A stretch of DNA of 64,000 nucleotides from Petaurus breviceps papuanus (GCA_028583685.1 JAMXIF010000058.1:18896341-18960340); one strand, 5' to 3'; positions 58,901-60,385 are shown, counted from the first letter of the stretch. Numbers and translations are program-made. The notes: a model not told the origin generated them from the sequence alone.

Positions 58901-60172
58901 AGAACAACTGTCTGAGGCAGAGAAAACTGAGGCAGACAGAGATTAAGTGACTTGCCCAGGGTCACACAACTAGTCTGTATCTAAAGCTGAATTTGAATTC
59001 AGGTCTTTCCCTTTCCAGGCCCACCTCTCTATCTACTGTTTCTTTCTTTTCTTTTTTTTTTTTTTAAGCAATCGGGGTTAAGTAACTTGCTCAAGGTTAC
59101 ACAGCCAGTTATTTTTGGGTGTGGTGCTGAGTATCTGAGCCCAGATTTGATCCAGGTCATCCTGACACTGGAGCCGGTGCTCTTACTCACTGAGCCACCT
59201 GGCTGCCTCTAAGCAATTGGGGTTAAGTAACTTGCTCAAGGTTACATGGCCAGGTGTTTCTGGGTGGGTGCTAAGTGTCTGAGCCCAGGATGCGATCTCC
59301 AGGTCATCACAACAATGGAGCTGGTGCTCTTACTCGCTGTACTACCTGGCTGCCCCTCTGTCTACTGTTTCATGCAGCTGCCTAAATAAGGAAAGCAGAT
59401 TTATAGTTCTAAGACATACACATATATATCTTCCATTTGCTATGCCTTATGTGTATATATACACACAGGGAATGTGTCTTTTATATATATGTATAATATT
59501 AGAACCACAAGTAGCCCCAAAAGTTAAAATGCAAAGATTAGATAAAATGGATGACAATGACTTTGTTAGAGTCACCTAGCATTGTAAATAATGATCTGGG
59601 TGGAGTTAGGAAGATATGGGTTAAATCTTACCTCTGACACATATTTCTTCTGTGACCGTGGACAACATGGCAACCTCTCATTTCTTCAGGCAATTTTCTG
59701 AGAATGTAAGAGATGAGTAAACTGATCTGCATCAGTCAGGGTAATGAGTCTCCGTACTAGGTGTTTCCAGAACTGATGAAATCACAGATCTGGACAGTAG
59801 TATACATTATATGTAAGTGATAGATCTGTTAAAAAGAACTGTCGTCATTTTTCCAATCCCTAAAACCCCCTATCACATTAGTAATTATTGGGGTAGACAA
59901 TGTGGATATGACCAGTTGGTCATAAGGACCAAATTTGTCTAGAAATTTTTGAGCTGTGTGAAATTGTGGAATGACCCTGACATTGCCATTTTGAGAAATT
60001 TCCTTTTCATTTCCTCTAGCTTCAGATTGAAGCCATCAATGCCTTTGGTGAATCACTGCAAAAGAAGCTTCTGGACATTGAAGGATTATACTCCAAAGTT
60101 CGATCACGCTATTGTTTCATACAAGCACTTGTCAGACGCATTCGTGGCTTATTAAGGCTGTCAAGAGGCTGA
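736..60172 (+). CDS. NUP205: NUP205 C-terminal half, 24 exons (nuclear pore inner-ring nucleoporin)
   Basis: Joined exons encode 1075 residues and a TGA stop. They match my memory of mammalian NUP205 nearly residue for residue, for example [54 protein letters not shown] and the tail [21 protein letters not shown]205 is a scaffold protein of about 2010 residues in human, so roughly the last 53% is here and the 5' half lies left of the window. It is an all-helical alpha-solenoid of the inner ring; known partners include NUP93 and NUP35/NUP155-containing subcomplexes. No catalytic site or membrane segment is expected or seen. Every junction is GT-AG and phases agree across all 24 exons, so the copy looks functional. 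The least conserved stretch is in exon 10 (about residues 412-445 of this fragment), a likely surface loop. Introns range from 89 nt to about 12.6 kb. The window ends about 3.8 kb past the stop. Confidence 0.97.
830..887. repeat. 29-bp perfect tandem duplication
   Basis: The unit starting atggattatattaacatgat occurs at 830-858 and again at 859-887 with no visible mismatch. It sits just inside the intron after exon 1. The identity suggests a recent slippage or duplication event. Confidence 0.9.
1142..1306 (+). CDS. NUP205: NUP205 exon 2 of this window (residues 28-83)
   Basis: It encodes [20 protein letters not shown] followed by [20 protein letters not shown]. The acceptor is tttcttactgaag and the donor is cag|gtatga. 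This is one of the most conserved helical stretches of the protein. Confidence 0.95.
1551..1577. repeat. (TA)n microsatellite
   Basis: A run of alternating TA of roughly 26 bases in the intron after exon 2. Confidence 0.85.
1616..1845 (-). pseudogene. 7SL (SRP) RNA pseudogene, antisense, with internal deletion
   Basis: Read on the minus strand, the segment begins like 7SL RNA (CCAGGCATGGCTGCACACAC, then the GAGCTCAGGAGTTTGAG type). It continues with the 7SL-specific S-domain part that Alu lacks (CCTAAGGAATGGCAAACC, then GGTCAGAAACACAGCAAGTC) and ends near GCCTGACTGAGACCC. About 60 nt of the 7SL middle are missing between the Alu-like head and the S domain. Both conserved 7SL halves are diverged, so this is a decayed retrocopy, not an active gene. 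Because the S domain is present it is not an Alu. Confidence 0.75.
1964..2088 (+). CDS. NUP205: NUP205 exon 3 of this window (residues 83-124)
   Basis: It encodes [20 protein letters not shown], then [20 protein letters not shown] and YQ. The acceptor is ttgtattcag and the donor is cag|gtatag. Confidence 0.96.
2728..2842 (+). CDS. NUP205: NUP205 exon 4 of this window (residues 125-163)
   Basis: It encodes [20 protein letters not shown], then [18 protein letters not shown]. The acceptor is aattacatag and the donor is agag|gtatga. Confidence 0.95.
2899..3053 (+). repeat. Family A SINE, single right-type unit
   Basis: The head is gggcggccaggtggctcagc and the body carries caccacacccagaaataact, ending in a poly-A tail. 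It is flanked by the 14-bp target-site duplication aagaatttattatg at 2885-2898 and 3054-3067. It lies inside the unclassified dispersed repeat. Confidence 0.9.
3068..3240 (+). repeat. Remainder of the dispersed repeat split by the family A SINE
   Basis: The segment has ccagatactgtgccgggtac, then agctcaaggagcttatattc. This matches the order of motifs seen in the longer copy near the window start. Confidence 0.5.
3241..4059. other. Intron 4 sequence with no recognised element
   Basis: I see no coding exon, RNA gene or recognisable repeat here. Base composition resembles the other introns. Confidence 0.5.
4074..4231 (+). repeat. Family A SINE, single right-type unit
   Basis: The head ggggcggccaggtggctcag and the diagnostic caccacacccagaaataact are present, followed by poly-A. 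It is flanked by agggcccaca[c/t] at 4060-4070 and 4232-4242. Confidence 0.9.
4243..5440. other. Intron 4 sequence, mostly unrecognised
   Basis: A short piece of the dispersed repeat lies at about 5155-5245 (gtgctggagatacaaagaaa, then ccagaagcttacagtctaat). The rest shows nothing I can identify. Confidence 0.4.
5440..5720 (+). repeat. L2 (or L2-like CR1-clade LINE) 3' end fragment
   Basis: The segment reads like the terminal part of L2: aggccttccctgtttccccc, then gaatataagcttcttgaggg, then gtgcttagcacagtacttgg and ttagtaagtgcttgttgact. It is diverged and therefore old. Confidence 0.7.
5801..5951 (-). repeat. Family B (WSINE1-like) SINE
   Basis: The antisense order is poly-T, ttaagtgacttgcccaagtt, then tttgaactcaggttctcctg and ccacctagct. 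It is flanked by gtgtatt[c/t]attttt at 5787-5800 and 5952-5965. Confidence 0.85.
6101..6254 (-). repeat. Family A SINE, single unit with left-type 5' half and right-type 3' half
   Basis: It is flanked by the 14-bp duplication ctcagcttactctt at 6087-6100 and 6255-6268. The 5' half matches the left arm of the dimers (agcacagcgagtaagagc, gatcgaatcccgggctcaga). The 3' half matches the right arm (accacacccagaaataact). Confidence 0.85.
6369..6820. repeat. Nested CORE-SINEs (plus-strand copy inside minus-strand copy)
   Basis: 6433-6654 is a plus-strand CORE-SINE with gttgtgaggatcaaaggaga and taaagcactttgcggatctt. The flanks 6369-6432 (agtgctttcaagtttgcaaa) and 6655-6820 (aacctgtgaggcaggtacta and the antisense tRNA head) are two halves of a minus-strand copy. 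The nesting gives the order of insertion. Confidence 0.7.
6932..7081 (+). CDS. NUP205: NUP205 exon 5 of this window (residues 163-213)
   Basis: It encodes [20 protein letters not shown], then [20 protein letters not shown] and [10 protein letters not shown]. The acceptor is tttcaattacag and the donor is g|gtgaat. Confidence 0.96.
7380..7749. mobile_element. Non-autonomous DNA transposon (MITE), 370 bp
   Basis: The ends are an 18-bp perfect terminal inverted repeat starting CAGTTATCCCTTCCACAT. The right flank is TA, as expected of a Tc1/mariner or pogo-type insertion, while the left flank is diverged. There is no transposase reading frame. Another MITE at 20075 has a related terminus. Confidence 0.8.
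8127..8129 (+). promoter_or_regulatory. NUP205: NAGNAG tandem splice acceptor of exon 6
   Basis: The sequence ctatagcag places two AG acceptors three bases apart. Use of the first adds an alanine (PYSADGEGG). Use of the second gives PYSDGEGG, which agrees with the human protein as I remember it. Both keep the frame. Confidence 0.7.
8130..8201 (+). CDS. NUP205: NUP205 exon 6 of this window (residues 213-237)
   Basis: It encodes [20 protein letters not shown], then TATK. The start follows the downstream AG of a NAGNAG acceptor. The donor is aaaag|gtaaag. Confidence 0.92.
8426..8592 (+). repeat. Family B SINE
   Basis: The head is ggggtggctaggtggcacag, then ccctggagtcaggaggactt and the A-rich tail. 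It is flanked by the perfect 16-bp duplication gaaatagaaatttaag at 8410-8425 and 8593-8608, which suggests a fairly recent insertion. Confidence 0.92.
8609..9535. other. Intron 6 sequence with no recognised element
   Basis: No coding exon, RNA gene or repeat could be recognised. The polypyrimidine tract of the next exon lies at its right end. Confidence 0.45.
9536..9693 (+). CDS. NUP205: NUP205 exon 7 of this window (residues 237-289)
   Basis: It encodes [20 protein letters not shown], then [20 protein letters not shown] and [13 protein letters not shown]. The acceptor is tttttcctag and the donor is aag|gtaagt. Confidence 0.97.
10119..10175. repeat. (GT)n(CT)n compound microsatellite
   Basis: A GT run of about 36 bases passes directly into a CT run of about 18 bases in intron 7. 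Confidence 0.9.
10414..10494 (+). CDS. NUP205: NUP205 exon 8 of this window (residues 290-316)
   Basis: It encodes [20 protein letters not shown], then QRPLLME. The acceptor is ctacatctctag and the donor is gag|gtaaga. Confidence 0.96.
10611..10766 (-). repeat. Family B SINE
   Basis: Antisense copy with poly-T, ggggttaagtgacttgccca and gctctattcactgtgctacc. It is flanked by a diverged duplication of tagtttaa[a/t]t[t/a]-type sequence at about 10600 and 10767. Confidence 0.85.
10780..11910. other. Intron 8 sequence with no clear element
   Basis: A short gatggtgatggtgatggtgg tract lies at about 11337-11370. Otherwise nothing is recognised. Confidence 0.4.
11911..11963 (-). repeat. Short orphan fragment of an L1 3'UTR beside exon 9
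   Basis: The run taccacaattccttgagttt, then caaattttctctccctcccc and tcccacatggcggcatacaa is almost the same as 13515-13592 inside the antisense L1 in intron 11. It differs mainly by a small pyrimidine-tract deletion. It has no poly-T end and no other L1 part beside it. It ends about 25 nt before the exon 9 acceptor. Confidence 0.7.
11989..12180 (+). CDS. NUP205: NUP205 exon 9 of this window (residues 317-380)
   Basis: It encodes [20 protein letters not shown], then [40 protein letters not shown] and VHDK. The acceptor is ctggatctttag and the donor is aag|gtaatg. Confidence 0.97.
12562..12844 (+). CDS. NUP205: NUP205 exon 10 of this window (residues 381-475)
   Basis: It begins [20 protein letters not shown], then [20 protein letters not shown], and ends [20 protein letters not shown], then LKT. 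At 283 nt it is the longest exon here. The middle, proline-rich part differs most from human. The donor acag|gttctt is weak. Confidence 0.94.
12934..13032 (+). CDS. NUP205: NUP205 exon 11 of this window (residues 475-508)
   Basis: It encodes [20 protein letters not shown], then [13 protein letters not shown]. The acceptor is ctttttctcaccag and the donor is gcag|gtaaaa. It is separated from exon 10 by only 89 nt. Confidence 0.95.
13155..13360 (+). repeat. MIR/CORE-type SINE remnant
   Basis: The segment has tRNA-like head features, then gtgactttaggcaaggaatt, cttcatctgtaaaataaagg and ggttagactagatagccttt. It is strongly diverged. Confidence 0.6.
13898..15200 (-). pseudogene. L1 ORF2 remnant, reverse transcriptase flanks and C-terminal domain
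   Basis: 15018-15200 and 14693-15064 hold the start of the RT region ([20 protein letters not shown], then [15 protein letters not shown]). The frame then jumps directly to [20 protein letters not shown] and KINPHK, so the palm with the catalytic YADD-type motif is gone. A second join follows INPHK. 14305-14556 ([16 protein letters not shown]) and 13898-14272 hold the C-terminal domain with its cysteine motif CWRGC, then HCWW. Confidence 0.85.
15447..16403 (-). pseudogene. L1 ORF2 apurinic-type endonuclease domain, 318 codons open
   Basis: It starts [20 protein letters not shown]. Family catalytic landmarks are visible: the acidic residue in FLQETHMK, the GDLNLP segment, NDH (in KNDHVLRHK) and the SDH triad motif in [11 protein letters not shown]. 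This domain is the best preserved part of the L1. The frame closes right after [13 protein letters not shown], before the RT region. Confidence 0.9.
16404..17091 (-). other. Long region between L1 ORF1 and ORF2
   Basis: About 690 bases separate the end of ORF1 from the first visible ORF2 methionine. The strand is strongly biased (C/T on +, G/A in L1 sense), with a GT run at 17051-17082. It encodes no recognisable protein. In human L1 this spacer is only about 60 bases. Confidence 0.7.
17051..17082. repeat. (GT)n microsatellite inside L1
   Basis: About 32 bases of alternating GT just beyond the ORF1 stop of the antisense L1. Confidence 0.9.
17092..18109 (-). pseudogene. L1 ORF1 (RNA-binding protein) remnant
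   Basis: On the minus strand a head ([20 protein letters not shown]) is followed by a coiled coil (about 17720-17950, rich in K, E, L and N). Then comes the RRM-type region ([20 protein letters not shown]) and the C-terminal domain ([20 protein letters not shown], then [20 protein letters not shown]). It is split over three frames, so at least two frame breaks are present. Confidence 0.88.
18252..18838 (-). repeat. Four-unit family A SINE block (two dimers) inside the L1 5'UTR
   Basis: The block is flanked by the 17-bp perfect duplication cctgataggggcttttt at 18235-18251 and 18839-18855. In + order it holds right arm (18262-18408), left arm cut short (18409-18527), poly-T, right arm (18545-18696) and left arm (18697-18838). 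Right arms carry ccagttatttctgggtgtgg; left arms carry ccaggtgtttctgggtgggt or the similar ccaggtatttctgggtgggt. The insertion post-dates the L1. Confidence 0.9.
19640..19800 (-). repeat. MIR/CORE-type SINE remnant
   Basis: catctagtccaaacacctttt, acagaagaggaaagaaaggg and a diverged antisense tRNA head are visible. Old copy. Confidence 0.5.
19856..20042 (-). repeat. Family B SINE with internal GT expansion
   Basis: It is flanked by the 15-bp perfect duplication aagggtagaaatgtt at 19841-19855 and 20043-20057. The body is the usual antisense form, but the place that reads taagtgtcaagtgtctgagg in other copies holds a (GT)n of about 43 bases at 19926-19968. Confidence 0.92.
20075..20685. mobile_element. 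Non-autonomous DNA transposon (MITE), about 611 bp
   Basis: The termini are perfect inverted repeats of about 21 bp beginning CAGTCATCCCTTGACATT. The right flank is TA and the left is diverged. Subterminal copies of the same motif (ttgaatgtgaaaaaccacta at left, ccatgaatgtgaaactcatg at right) extend the symmetry. The centre is AT-rich with no transposase frame. Confidence 0.85.
20690..21790. other. Intron 11 sequence with no identified element
   Basis: Nothing coding is seen. 20760-21015 has a structured look (cagatccaaacaatctacac, aggaacccctctgcacttaa) that reminds me of a dispersed marsupial repeat, but there is no second copy in this window. Confidence 0.35.
21805..22070 (+). repeat. CORE-SINE (MAR1/MIR-like)
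   Basis: The tRNA head gtacagtggatagagtgctg is followed by ctgtaggactttgggcaagt, the core cagtttcctgaactgtaaaa and the tail gttgttgtgaggatcaaatg, then ggtgctatataaatactatt. Nearly complete. Confidence 0.85.
22413..22480. repeat. Impure TA/TATC/TGTC tract
   Basis: tatatctatctctctgtctg followed by tctatctatctatctataca forms a tetranucleotide microsatellite. Confidence 0.8.
22744..22888 (+). repeat. Family B SINE, 5'-truncated, with internal 15-bp duplication
   Basis: The flanking duplication aagata[a/a][g/t]tagttgaa lies at 22728-22743 and 22889-22904 with one mismatch. The body repeats aaatccggcctta back to back (about 22779-22810). Confidence 0.8.
23455..23720 (+). repeat. RTE-tailed tRNA SINE
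   Basis: A CORE-like tRNA head (gtggtacagtggatagaatg) and ggcaagtcacttacccccgt are followed by the RTE-type tail gagaaggagatggcaaaata, then ccgagaaaacctcaaatggg and gtcaccaagagttgggcaca. Confidence 0.8.
24075..24250 (+). repeat. MIR-type SINE remnant
   Basis: tgatcttggttaagttactt and gggattggtctcttctaggt fit the body and L2-like tail of MIR-type elements. Diverged. Confidence 0.5.
24700..24860 (-). repeat. MIR/CORE-type SINE remnant
   Basis: cttctcattttatagataag, aaaactgaggcctagagaag and taagtgactttccccagaat mark an antisense core. Confidence 0.6.
25601..25749 (+). CDS. NUP205: NUP205 exon 12 of this window (residues 508-557)
   Basis: It encodes [20 protein letters not shown], then [20 protein letters not shown] and ACDGHEIGR. 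The acceptor is ctttgcttttttag and the donor is aga|gtaaat. It follows the 12.6-kb intron 11. Confidence 0.97.
25922..25990. repeat. GT-rich imperfect microsatellite
   Basis: tatgtatgtatgtgtgtgta type tract running to tgtatgtgtgtgtgtgttgc in intron 12. Confidence 0.8.
26568..26759 (+). CDS. NUP205: NUP205 exon 13 of this window (residues 558-621)
   Basis: It encodes [20 protein letters not shown], then [40 protein letters not shown] and ESKM. The acceptor is tttttctttag and the donor is atg|gtgagt. Confidence 0.97.
26900..27055 (-). repeat. MIR-type SINE remnant
   Basis: gatcatttagtccaactcat, ggaagcggagactcaaagta and aatccagtcttcttctttaa fit an antisense old SINE. Confidence 0.5.
27559..27680 (+). 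CDS. NUP205: NUP205 exon 14 of this window (residues 622-662)
   Basis: It encodes [20 protein letters not shown], then [20 protein letters not shown]. The acceptor is taccttgttag and the donor is gg|gtaagt, ending in phase 2. Confidence 0.96.
28273..28450 (+). repeat. Family B SINE, well preserved
   Basis: The head is gggcggctaggtggcgcagt, then gagcaccagccctggagtca and the long A-rich tail. It is flanked by aaaattttaa at 28257-28266 and 28451-28460. Confidence 0.9.
28815..29575 (-). repeat. Older L1 3' end fragment, antisense, split by a SINE
   Basis: Antisense L1 3'UTR-like sequence (tttgggatgatgcttatttc, ttgcaactttcacattgttt, then after the SINE cttgccgatccttataaaca). It is more diverged than the L1 in intron 11. 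Confidence 0.6.
29155..29382 (+). repeat. RTE-tailed tRNA SINE
   Basis: The head gacagctagatgactcagtg is followed by gtgaccctgggcaagtcact and the tail ctggagaaggaaatggcaga, then gtcaagaaaaccccatggac. The flanks agtcattgtata and ggtcattgtgta are a likely target-site duplication inside the older L1. Confidence 0.8.
29575..32705 (-). mobile_element. Second antisense L1, internally deleted
   Basis: The 3'UTR (acccagcttttctgtgcttc) is followed by ORF2 pieces. 30310-30500 matches the endonuclease start of the intron-11 L1 (gtgctacccctgcttttttt, then tactccagccctttatttta and ttgttaatccattttgctat). ORF1-like sequence lies at about 31220-31870 (ggttgtaaacccagctcttt). The GC-rich 5'UTR at 32030-32705 ends tctgccatcttcccagaacc. 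Most of ORF2 is missing and no long frame survives, so it is older than the intron-11 copy. Confidence 0.8.
29943..29985. repeat. (CA)n microsatellite
   Basis: Imperfect acacacacatacagacgcag followed by acacacacacacac. Confidence 0.85.
33038..33177 (+). repeat. Family B SINE
   Basis: gagcaccagccctggagtca, aacacttactagccgtgtga and A-rich tail. It is flanked by the perfect 14-bp duplication agattcagacttct at 33024-33037 and 33178-33191. Confidence 0.92.
33192..35450. other. Intron 14 sequence with no recognised element
   Basis: I found no exon, RNA gene or repeat in about 2.2 kb. Such repeat-free stretches are uncommon in this window. Confidence 0.4.
35468..35627 (-). repeat. Family B SINE
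   Basis: ggagttaactgacttgccca and gcaccacctagctgcccc in antisense order. It is flanked by acact[a/c]actttctt at 35451 and 35628. Confidence 0.88.
36139..36277 (+). CDS. NUP205: NUP205 exon 15 of this window (residues 662-708)
   Basis: It encodes [20 protein letters not shown], then [20 protein letters not shown] and MQAAGQ. The acceptor tgtataaag lies behind a purine-rich gap, with the pyrimidine tract (ctttctctgttt) about 15 nt upstream, so it looks weak. The donor is cag|gtaaga. Confidence 0.94.
36300..36560. repeat. Dispersed-repeat piece followed by an antisense MIR-type remnant
   Basis: gtatctattatgtgcctgtt, ccagatactgtgctgagccc mark the first. tcattttatggatgagcaaa and agagctagaatccaggtttg mark the second. 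Confidence 0.5.
37505..37615 (-). repeat. tRNA-type SINE head remnant
   Basis: gtacttgaacccaagtcttt, ttgactccagtctatccact in antisense order. Confidence 0.45.
38131..38257 (+). CDS. NUP205: NUP205 exon 16 of this window (residues 709-751)
   Basis: It encodes [20 protein letters not shown], then [20 protein letters not shown] and LP. The acceptor is tcttcaatttag and the donor is cctg|gtgagt. Confidence 0.97.
38740..39013 (+). repeat. L2 3' end fragment
   Basis: ctgcttggaattctttctct, agctatccttcaagatctgt and atttcctctgtagagctttc follow the order of the L2 3' region. Confidence 0.6.
39014..39171 (-). repeat. Family A SINE, single right-type unit
   Basis: Antisense copy with gccagttatttctgggtgtg and tgctgagccacctgaccgcc. 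It is flanked by the perfect 12-bp duplication tccatgtactct at 39002-39013 and 39172-39183, inside the L2 region. Confidence 0.92.
39185..39565 (+). repeat. L2 3' end fragment
   Basis: ctttccaggaatgctcttcc, aggaaacctttcctggtctt and ctagtgcttagctcagtacc, then agtgcttactaaatgatgtt. Confidence 0.6.
39630..40735 (+). repeat. L2 fragment interrupted by a solitary LTR
   Basis: Left part: ggactattgcagtagtttcc to ctctgcagtctagccagac. Right part: gcttactgttccttctctgt to aatgccaatacctccacgag. The two join at the position expected from L2 once the inserted LTR is removed. Confidence 0.65.
39931..40538. mobile_element. Candidate solitary LTR of an endogenous retrovirus, about 608 bp
   Basis: The segment starts TGTTATGGGA and ends GGCTCCCAACA, the TG...CA form of LTRs. 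It is flanked by the 6-bp repeats ccagac and ccatac. It splits an L2 copy cleanly. A 6-bp duplication fits a class II (betaretrovirus-like) element, but the family and orientation are not certain. No internal retroviral sequence is seen. It is a fossil younger than the L2. Confidence 0.6.
40831..40994 (-). repeat. Family B SINE
   Basis: ggggttaagtgatttgccca and tgaactcaggtcctcctgac in antisense order. It is flanked by the perfect 12-bp duplication gaaccttaaatt at 40819-40830 and 40995-41006. Confidence 0.92.
41527..41603 (+). CDS. NUP205: NUP205 exon 17 of this window (residues 751-776)
   Basis: It encodes [20 protein letters not shown], then HIGRFQ. The acceptor is tgtattttgtag and the donor is cag|gtaatt. 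Confidence 0.96.
42211..42371 (-). repeat. Family B SINE within L1
   Basis: ggggttaagtgagttgctca, gctctattcactgtgccacc in antisense order. The flanks gaactggtccattc and gaattggtgtattc (11 of 14 alike) are a likely, worn target-site duplication. Confidence 0.85.
42386..42691 (-). repeat. Family A dimeric SINE
   Basis: In + order: poly-T, right arm (ccagttatttctgggtgtgg, to ctgcaccacctggctgcccc), left arm (ccaggtgtttctgggttatt, to gctgtgctacctggccgccc). It is flanked by the perfect 14-bp duplication gaattggtgtattc at 42372-42385 and 42692-42705. Confidence 0.93.
43800..43985 (-). repeat. CORE-SINE, antisense
   Basis: agcactttacaaacattatc, acaataactctgtgaggtag and ttgaggaatctgaggcaagc follow the CORE-SINE order. 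Confidence 0.7.
44000..44475 (+). repeat. L2 fragment
   Basis: tctgaactattgcagttgcc, tcattgcctctgacataaaa and cctgaattgcactccctttt follow the L2 3' region. Confidence 0.6.
44506..44631 (+). CDS. NUP205: NUP205 exon 18 of this window (residues 777-818)
   Basis: It encodes [20 protein letters not shown], then [20 protein letters not shown] and QQ. By my memory human has FQDDNVEGD here, so this copy is one residue shorter. The acceptor is tttttttaag and the donor is cag|gtaaga. Confidence 0.96.
44784..44910 (+). CDS. NUP205: NUP205 exon 19 of this window (residues 819-861)
   Basis: It encodes [20 protein letters not shown], then [20 protein letters not shown] and RQ. The acceptor is tcttccactgtag and the donor is caag|gtggga. 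The intron before it is only 152 nt. Confidence 0.96.
45201..45358 (-). repeat. Family B SINE
   Basis: ggggttaagtgatttgccca and gaactcaggtcctcctgaat in antisense order. It is flanked by ta[c/t]tgg[c/t]aagattttt at 45185-45200 and 45359-45374. Confidence 0.9.
46091..46244 (-). repeat. Family A SINE, single right-type unit
   Basis: gccagttatttctggatgtg and actcactgagccacctggcc. It stands next to a family B-like SINE, and the pair shares one set of flanking repeats (tcttaagccatttt at 46080-46093 and 46425-46438). Confidence 0.88.
46261..46424 (-). repeat. A/B hybrid-type SINE
   Basis: The antisense body has taacttgcccaaggttacac (A-like) but the 5' end ctcattgtgccacctagcca (B-like), with the distinctive ctgaggctggaaccgaattt. 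The copy at 50125 is of the same kind. Confidence 0.8.
46575..46715 (+). repeat. MIR/CORE-type SINE remnant
   Basis: agctgtgtgaccttaggcaa, cagggtctcagttaccttat and aaggaattgtaacggattat. Confidence 0.55.
47110..47220 (-). repeat. tRNA-type SINE remnant
   Basis: aggttaagtgactttgtcag and gaacctaggtcttcctgctt in antisense order. Confidence 0.5.
47515..47600 (+). repeat. Piece of the unclassified dispersed repeat
   Basis: ctatgctaaacactaggcat and cgaggagctcacattctaat. Confidence 0.5.
47660..48590. other. Intron 19 sequence with no recognised element
   Basis: No exon, RNA gene or repeat recognised. Confidence 0.4.
48600..48790 (+). repeat. CORE-SINE
   Basis: tgtgatcctgggcaagtcac, gttgttgtgaggatcaaatg and acatagtaggcactatataa are in order. 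Confidence 0.8.
49425..49675 (+). repeat. CORE-SINE
   Basis: ctgtgcgatcacagacaagt, cagtctcctcatctttaaaa, attgttgtgaggatcaaatg and gtgctatataaatatcagct. Confidence 0.8.
49881..50047 (+). CDS. NUP205: NUP205 exon 20 of this window (residues 861-916)
   Basis: It encodes [20 protein letters not shown], then [20 protein letters not shown] and [16 protein letters not shown]. The acceptor is catttcttcttag. The donor gag|gtgtgt is rather weak. Confidence 0.97.
50125..50281 (-). repeat. A/B hybrid-type SINE
   Basis: Antisense taacttgcccaaggttacac, ctgaggctggaaccaaactc and cactgtgccacctatcagcc. It is flanked by the perfect 15-bp duplication aggggtattgttctt at 50110-50124 and 50282-50296. Confidence 0.92.
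50876..51110. repeat. Cluster of trinucleotide and TA-rich simple repeats
   Basis: taataataataatgatgaca, then gatgatagttatatatgtat, and further tgctgctactactactgtga and actcctactcctactactac. Several different triplet motifs occur within about 235 bases. Confidence 0.75.
51111..52440. other. Intron 20 sequence with no recognised element
   Basis: A short dispersed-repeat-like word (gtctgctttgtgcagtctgc) is at about 51440. Otherwise nothing recognised. Confidence 0.35.
52458..52581 (+). CDS. NUP205: NUP205 exon 21 of this window (residues 917-958)
   Basis: It encodes [20 protein letters not shown], then [20 protein letters not shown] and S. The acceptor is tttctttgcag. The donor t|gtatccttaa is of the U12 type. 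Confidence 0.96.
52655..52782. repeat. Graded tetranucleotide microsatellite (TTTA-TTCA-TCCA-TTCA-TTTA)
   Basis: The tract passes from (TTTA)n through (TTCA)n to about ten TCCA units, then back through (TTCA)n to (TTTA)n. It starts about 75 nt after the U12 5' splice site. Confidence 0.93.
52860..52990 (+). repeat. tRNA-type SINE remnant
   Basis: tatggtatagtggatagtac, agtgaccttggacacatcac. A 5' part only. Confidence 0.55.
53019..53173 (+). repeat. Family B SINE
   Basis: gggcagctaggtggtgcggt and ccggccctggagtcagaagg, then the A-rich tail. It is flanked by the perfect 16-bp duplication ataatatgggttgtag at 53003-53018 and 53174-53189. Confidence 0.93.
53190..54670. other. Intron 21 sequence with no recognised element
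   Basis: A minus-strand frame at 53418-53729 ([20 protein letters not shown]) has no recognised homology and may be the decayed 5' part of a repeat such as L1. No other feature is seen. Confidence 0.35.
54675..55100 (-). repeat. CORE-SINE with a family B SINE inserted in its head
   Basis: CORE-SINE, antisense: agcactttacaaatattatc, cacaacaatcctatgaggta and gaactcaggtcttcctgact. The family B SINE occupies 54935-55084, flanked by the perfect 14-bp duplication cctaactgcctttt at 54921-54934 and 55085-55098. Confidence 0.9.
55110..56030. other. Intron 21 sequence with no recognised element
   Basis: A short gtatgtatgtgtgtatgtgt tract is at about 55812. Otherwise nothing recognised. Confidence 0.4.
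56060..56188 (+). CDS. NUP205: NUP205 exon 22 of this window (residues 958-1001)
   Basis: It encodes [20 protein letters not shown], then [20 protein letters not shown] and RLQ. It follows the U12-type intron. The donor is caag|gtaaga. Confidence 0.96.
56330..57145 (-). repeat. L1 ORF2 C-terminal fragment, antisense
   Basis: gttttgaccacttatcagtt, gaaatgagacctttatcaga and caaaattatccattatattc parallel the 14305-14760 part of the intron-11 L1. It continues to tgggactactaggccacctt, beyond the deletion in that copy. Highly decayed. Confidence 0.75.
57146..57860. other. Intron 22 sequence with no recognised element
   Basis: No exon or repeat is recognised. Confidence 0.35.
57868..57941 (+). CDS. 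NUP205: NUP205 exon 23 of this window (residues 1001-1025)
   Basis: It encodes [20 protein letters not shown], then HDIEQ. The acceptor is ttttatttctag and the donor is cag|gtaagg. Confidence 0.95.
57981..58145 (-). repeat. Family B SINE
   Basis: gggattaagtgacttgccca, gctttattcactacgctacc in antisense order. No clean flanking repeat is seen. Confidence 0.8.
58395..58560 (+). repeat. tRNA-type SINE remnant
   Basis: agcactctggcatagtgagt and gttgtatcctagggcaagcc mark a diverged head. Confidence 0.45.
58815..59030 (-). repeat. CORE-SINE, antisense
   Basis: tacaaatattatttcatttg, agattaagtgacttgcccag, gaattcaggtctttcccttt. Confidence 0.75.
59043..59356 (-). repeat. Family A dimeric SINE
   Basis: In + order: poly-T, right arm (ccagttatttttgggtgtgg, to cactgagccacctggctgcc), left arm (ccaggtgtttctgggtgggt, to gctgtactacctggctgccc). 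It is flanked by tct[a/g]tctactgtttc at 59028-59042 and 59357-59371. Confidence 0.93.
60020..60172 (+). CDS. NUP205: NUP205 last coding exon (residues 1026-1075 and TGA)
   Basis: It encodes [20 protein letters not shown], then [20 protein letters not shown] and [10 protein letters not shown]. The acceptor is atttcctctag. The frame ends in TGA at 60170-60172. Human ends in RISRN as I recall, so the last residues differ. Confidence 0.97.
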   Translation, partial: LQIEAINAFGESLQKKLLDIEGLYSKVRSRYCFIQALVRRIRGLLRLSRG

Positions 60173-60385
60173 AAGACTCTTTATTCTCCTTTCTTCCTGA
60201 ACAGATGAAATAGGGGACATTCTTAATTTCAATTTTGTAGACCAGTTTATTTCTAAATTATGGCCAAAAAAATATTTTCATACTTTTTTTCTTATACAAA
60301 TAGGTTTTCTGCACAGTTCCCATCTCAATACCCCATAATTAAAGATAAAAACAAAAAAATAAAGTTTTTTTTAAACAAATGTATA
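60173..60385 (+). other. NUP205: NUP205 3'UTR (presumed)
   Basis: It follows the stop directly and is AT-rich without repeats. The right end is an estimate based on the polyadenylation signal. Confidence 0.65.
60338..60363 (+). terminator. NUP205: Candidate polyadenylation signals ATTAAA and AATAAA
   Basis: ATTAAA lies at 60338-60343 and AATAAA at 60358-60363, about 190 nt after the stop. A T-run (gttttttttaaac) and later GT-rich sequence (cggggggtgggggttgg) follow. Confidence 0.65.
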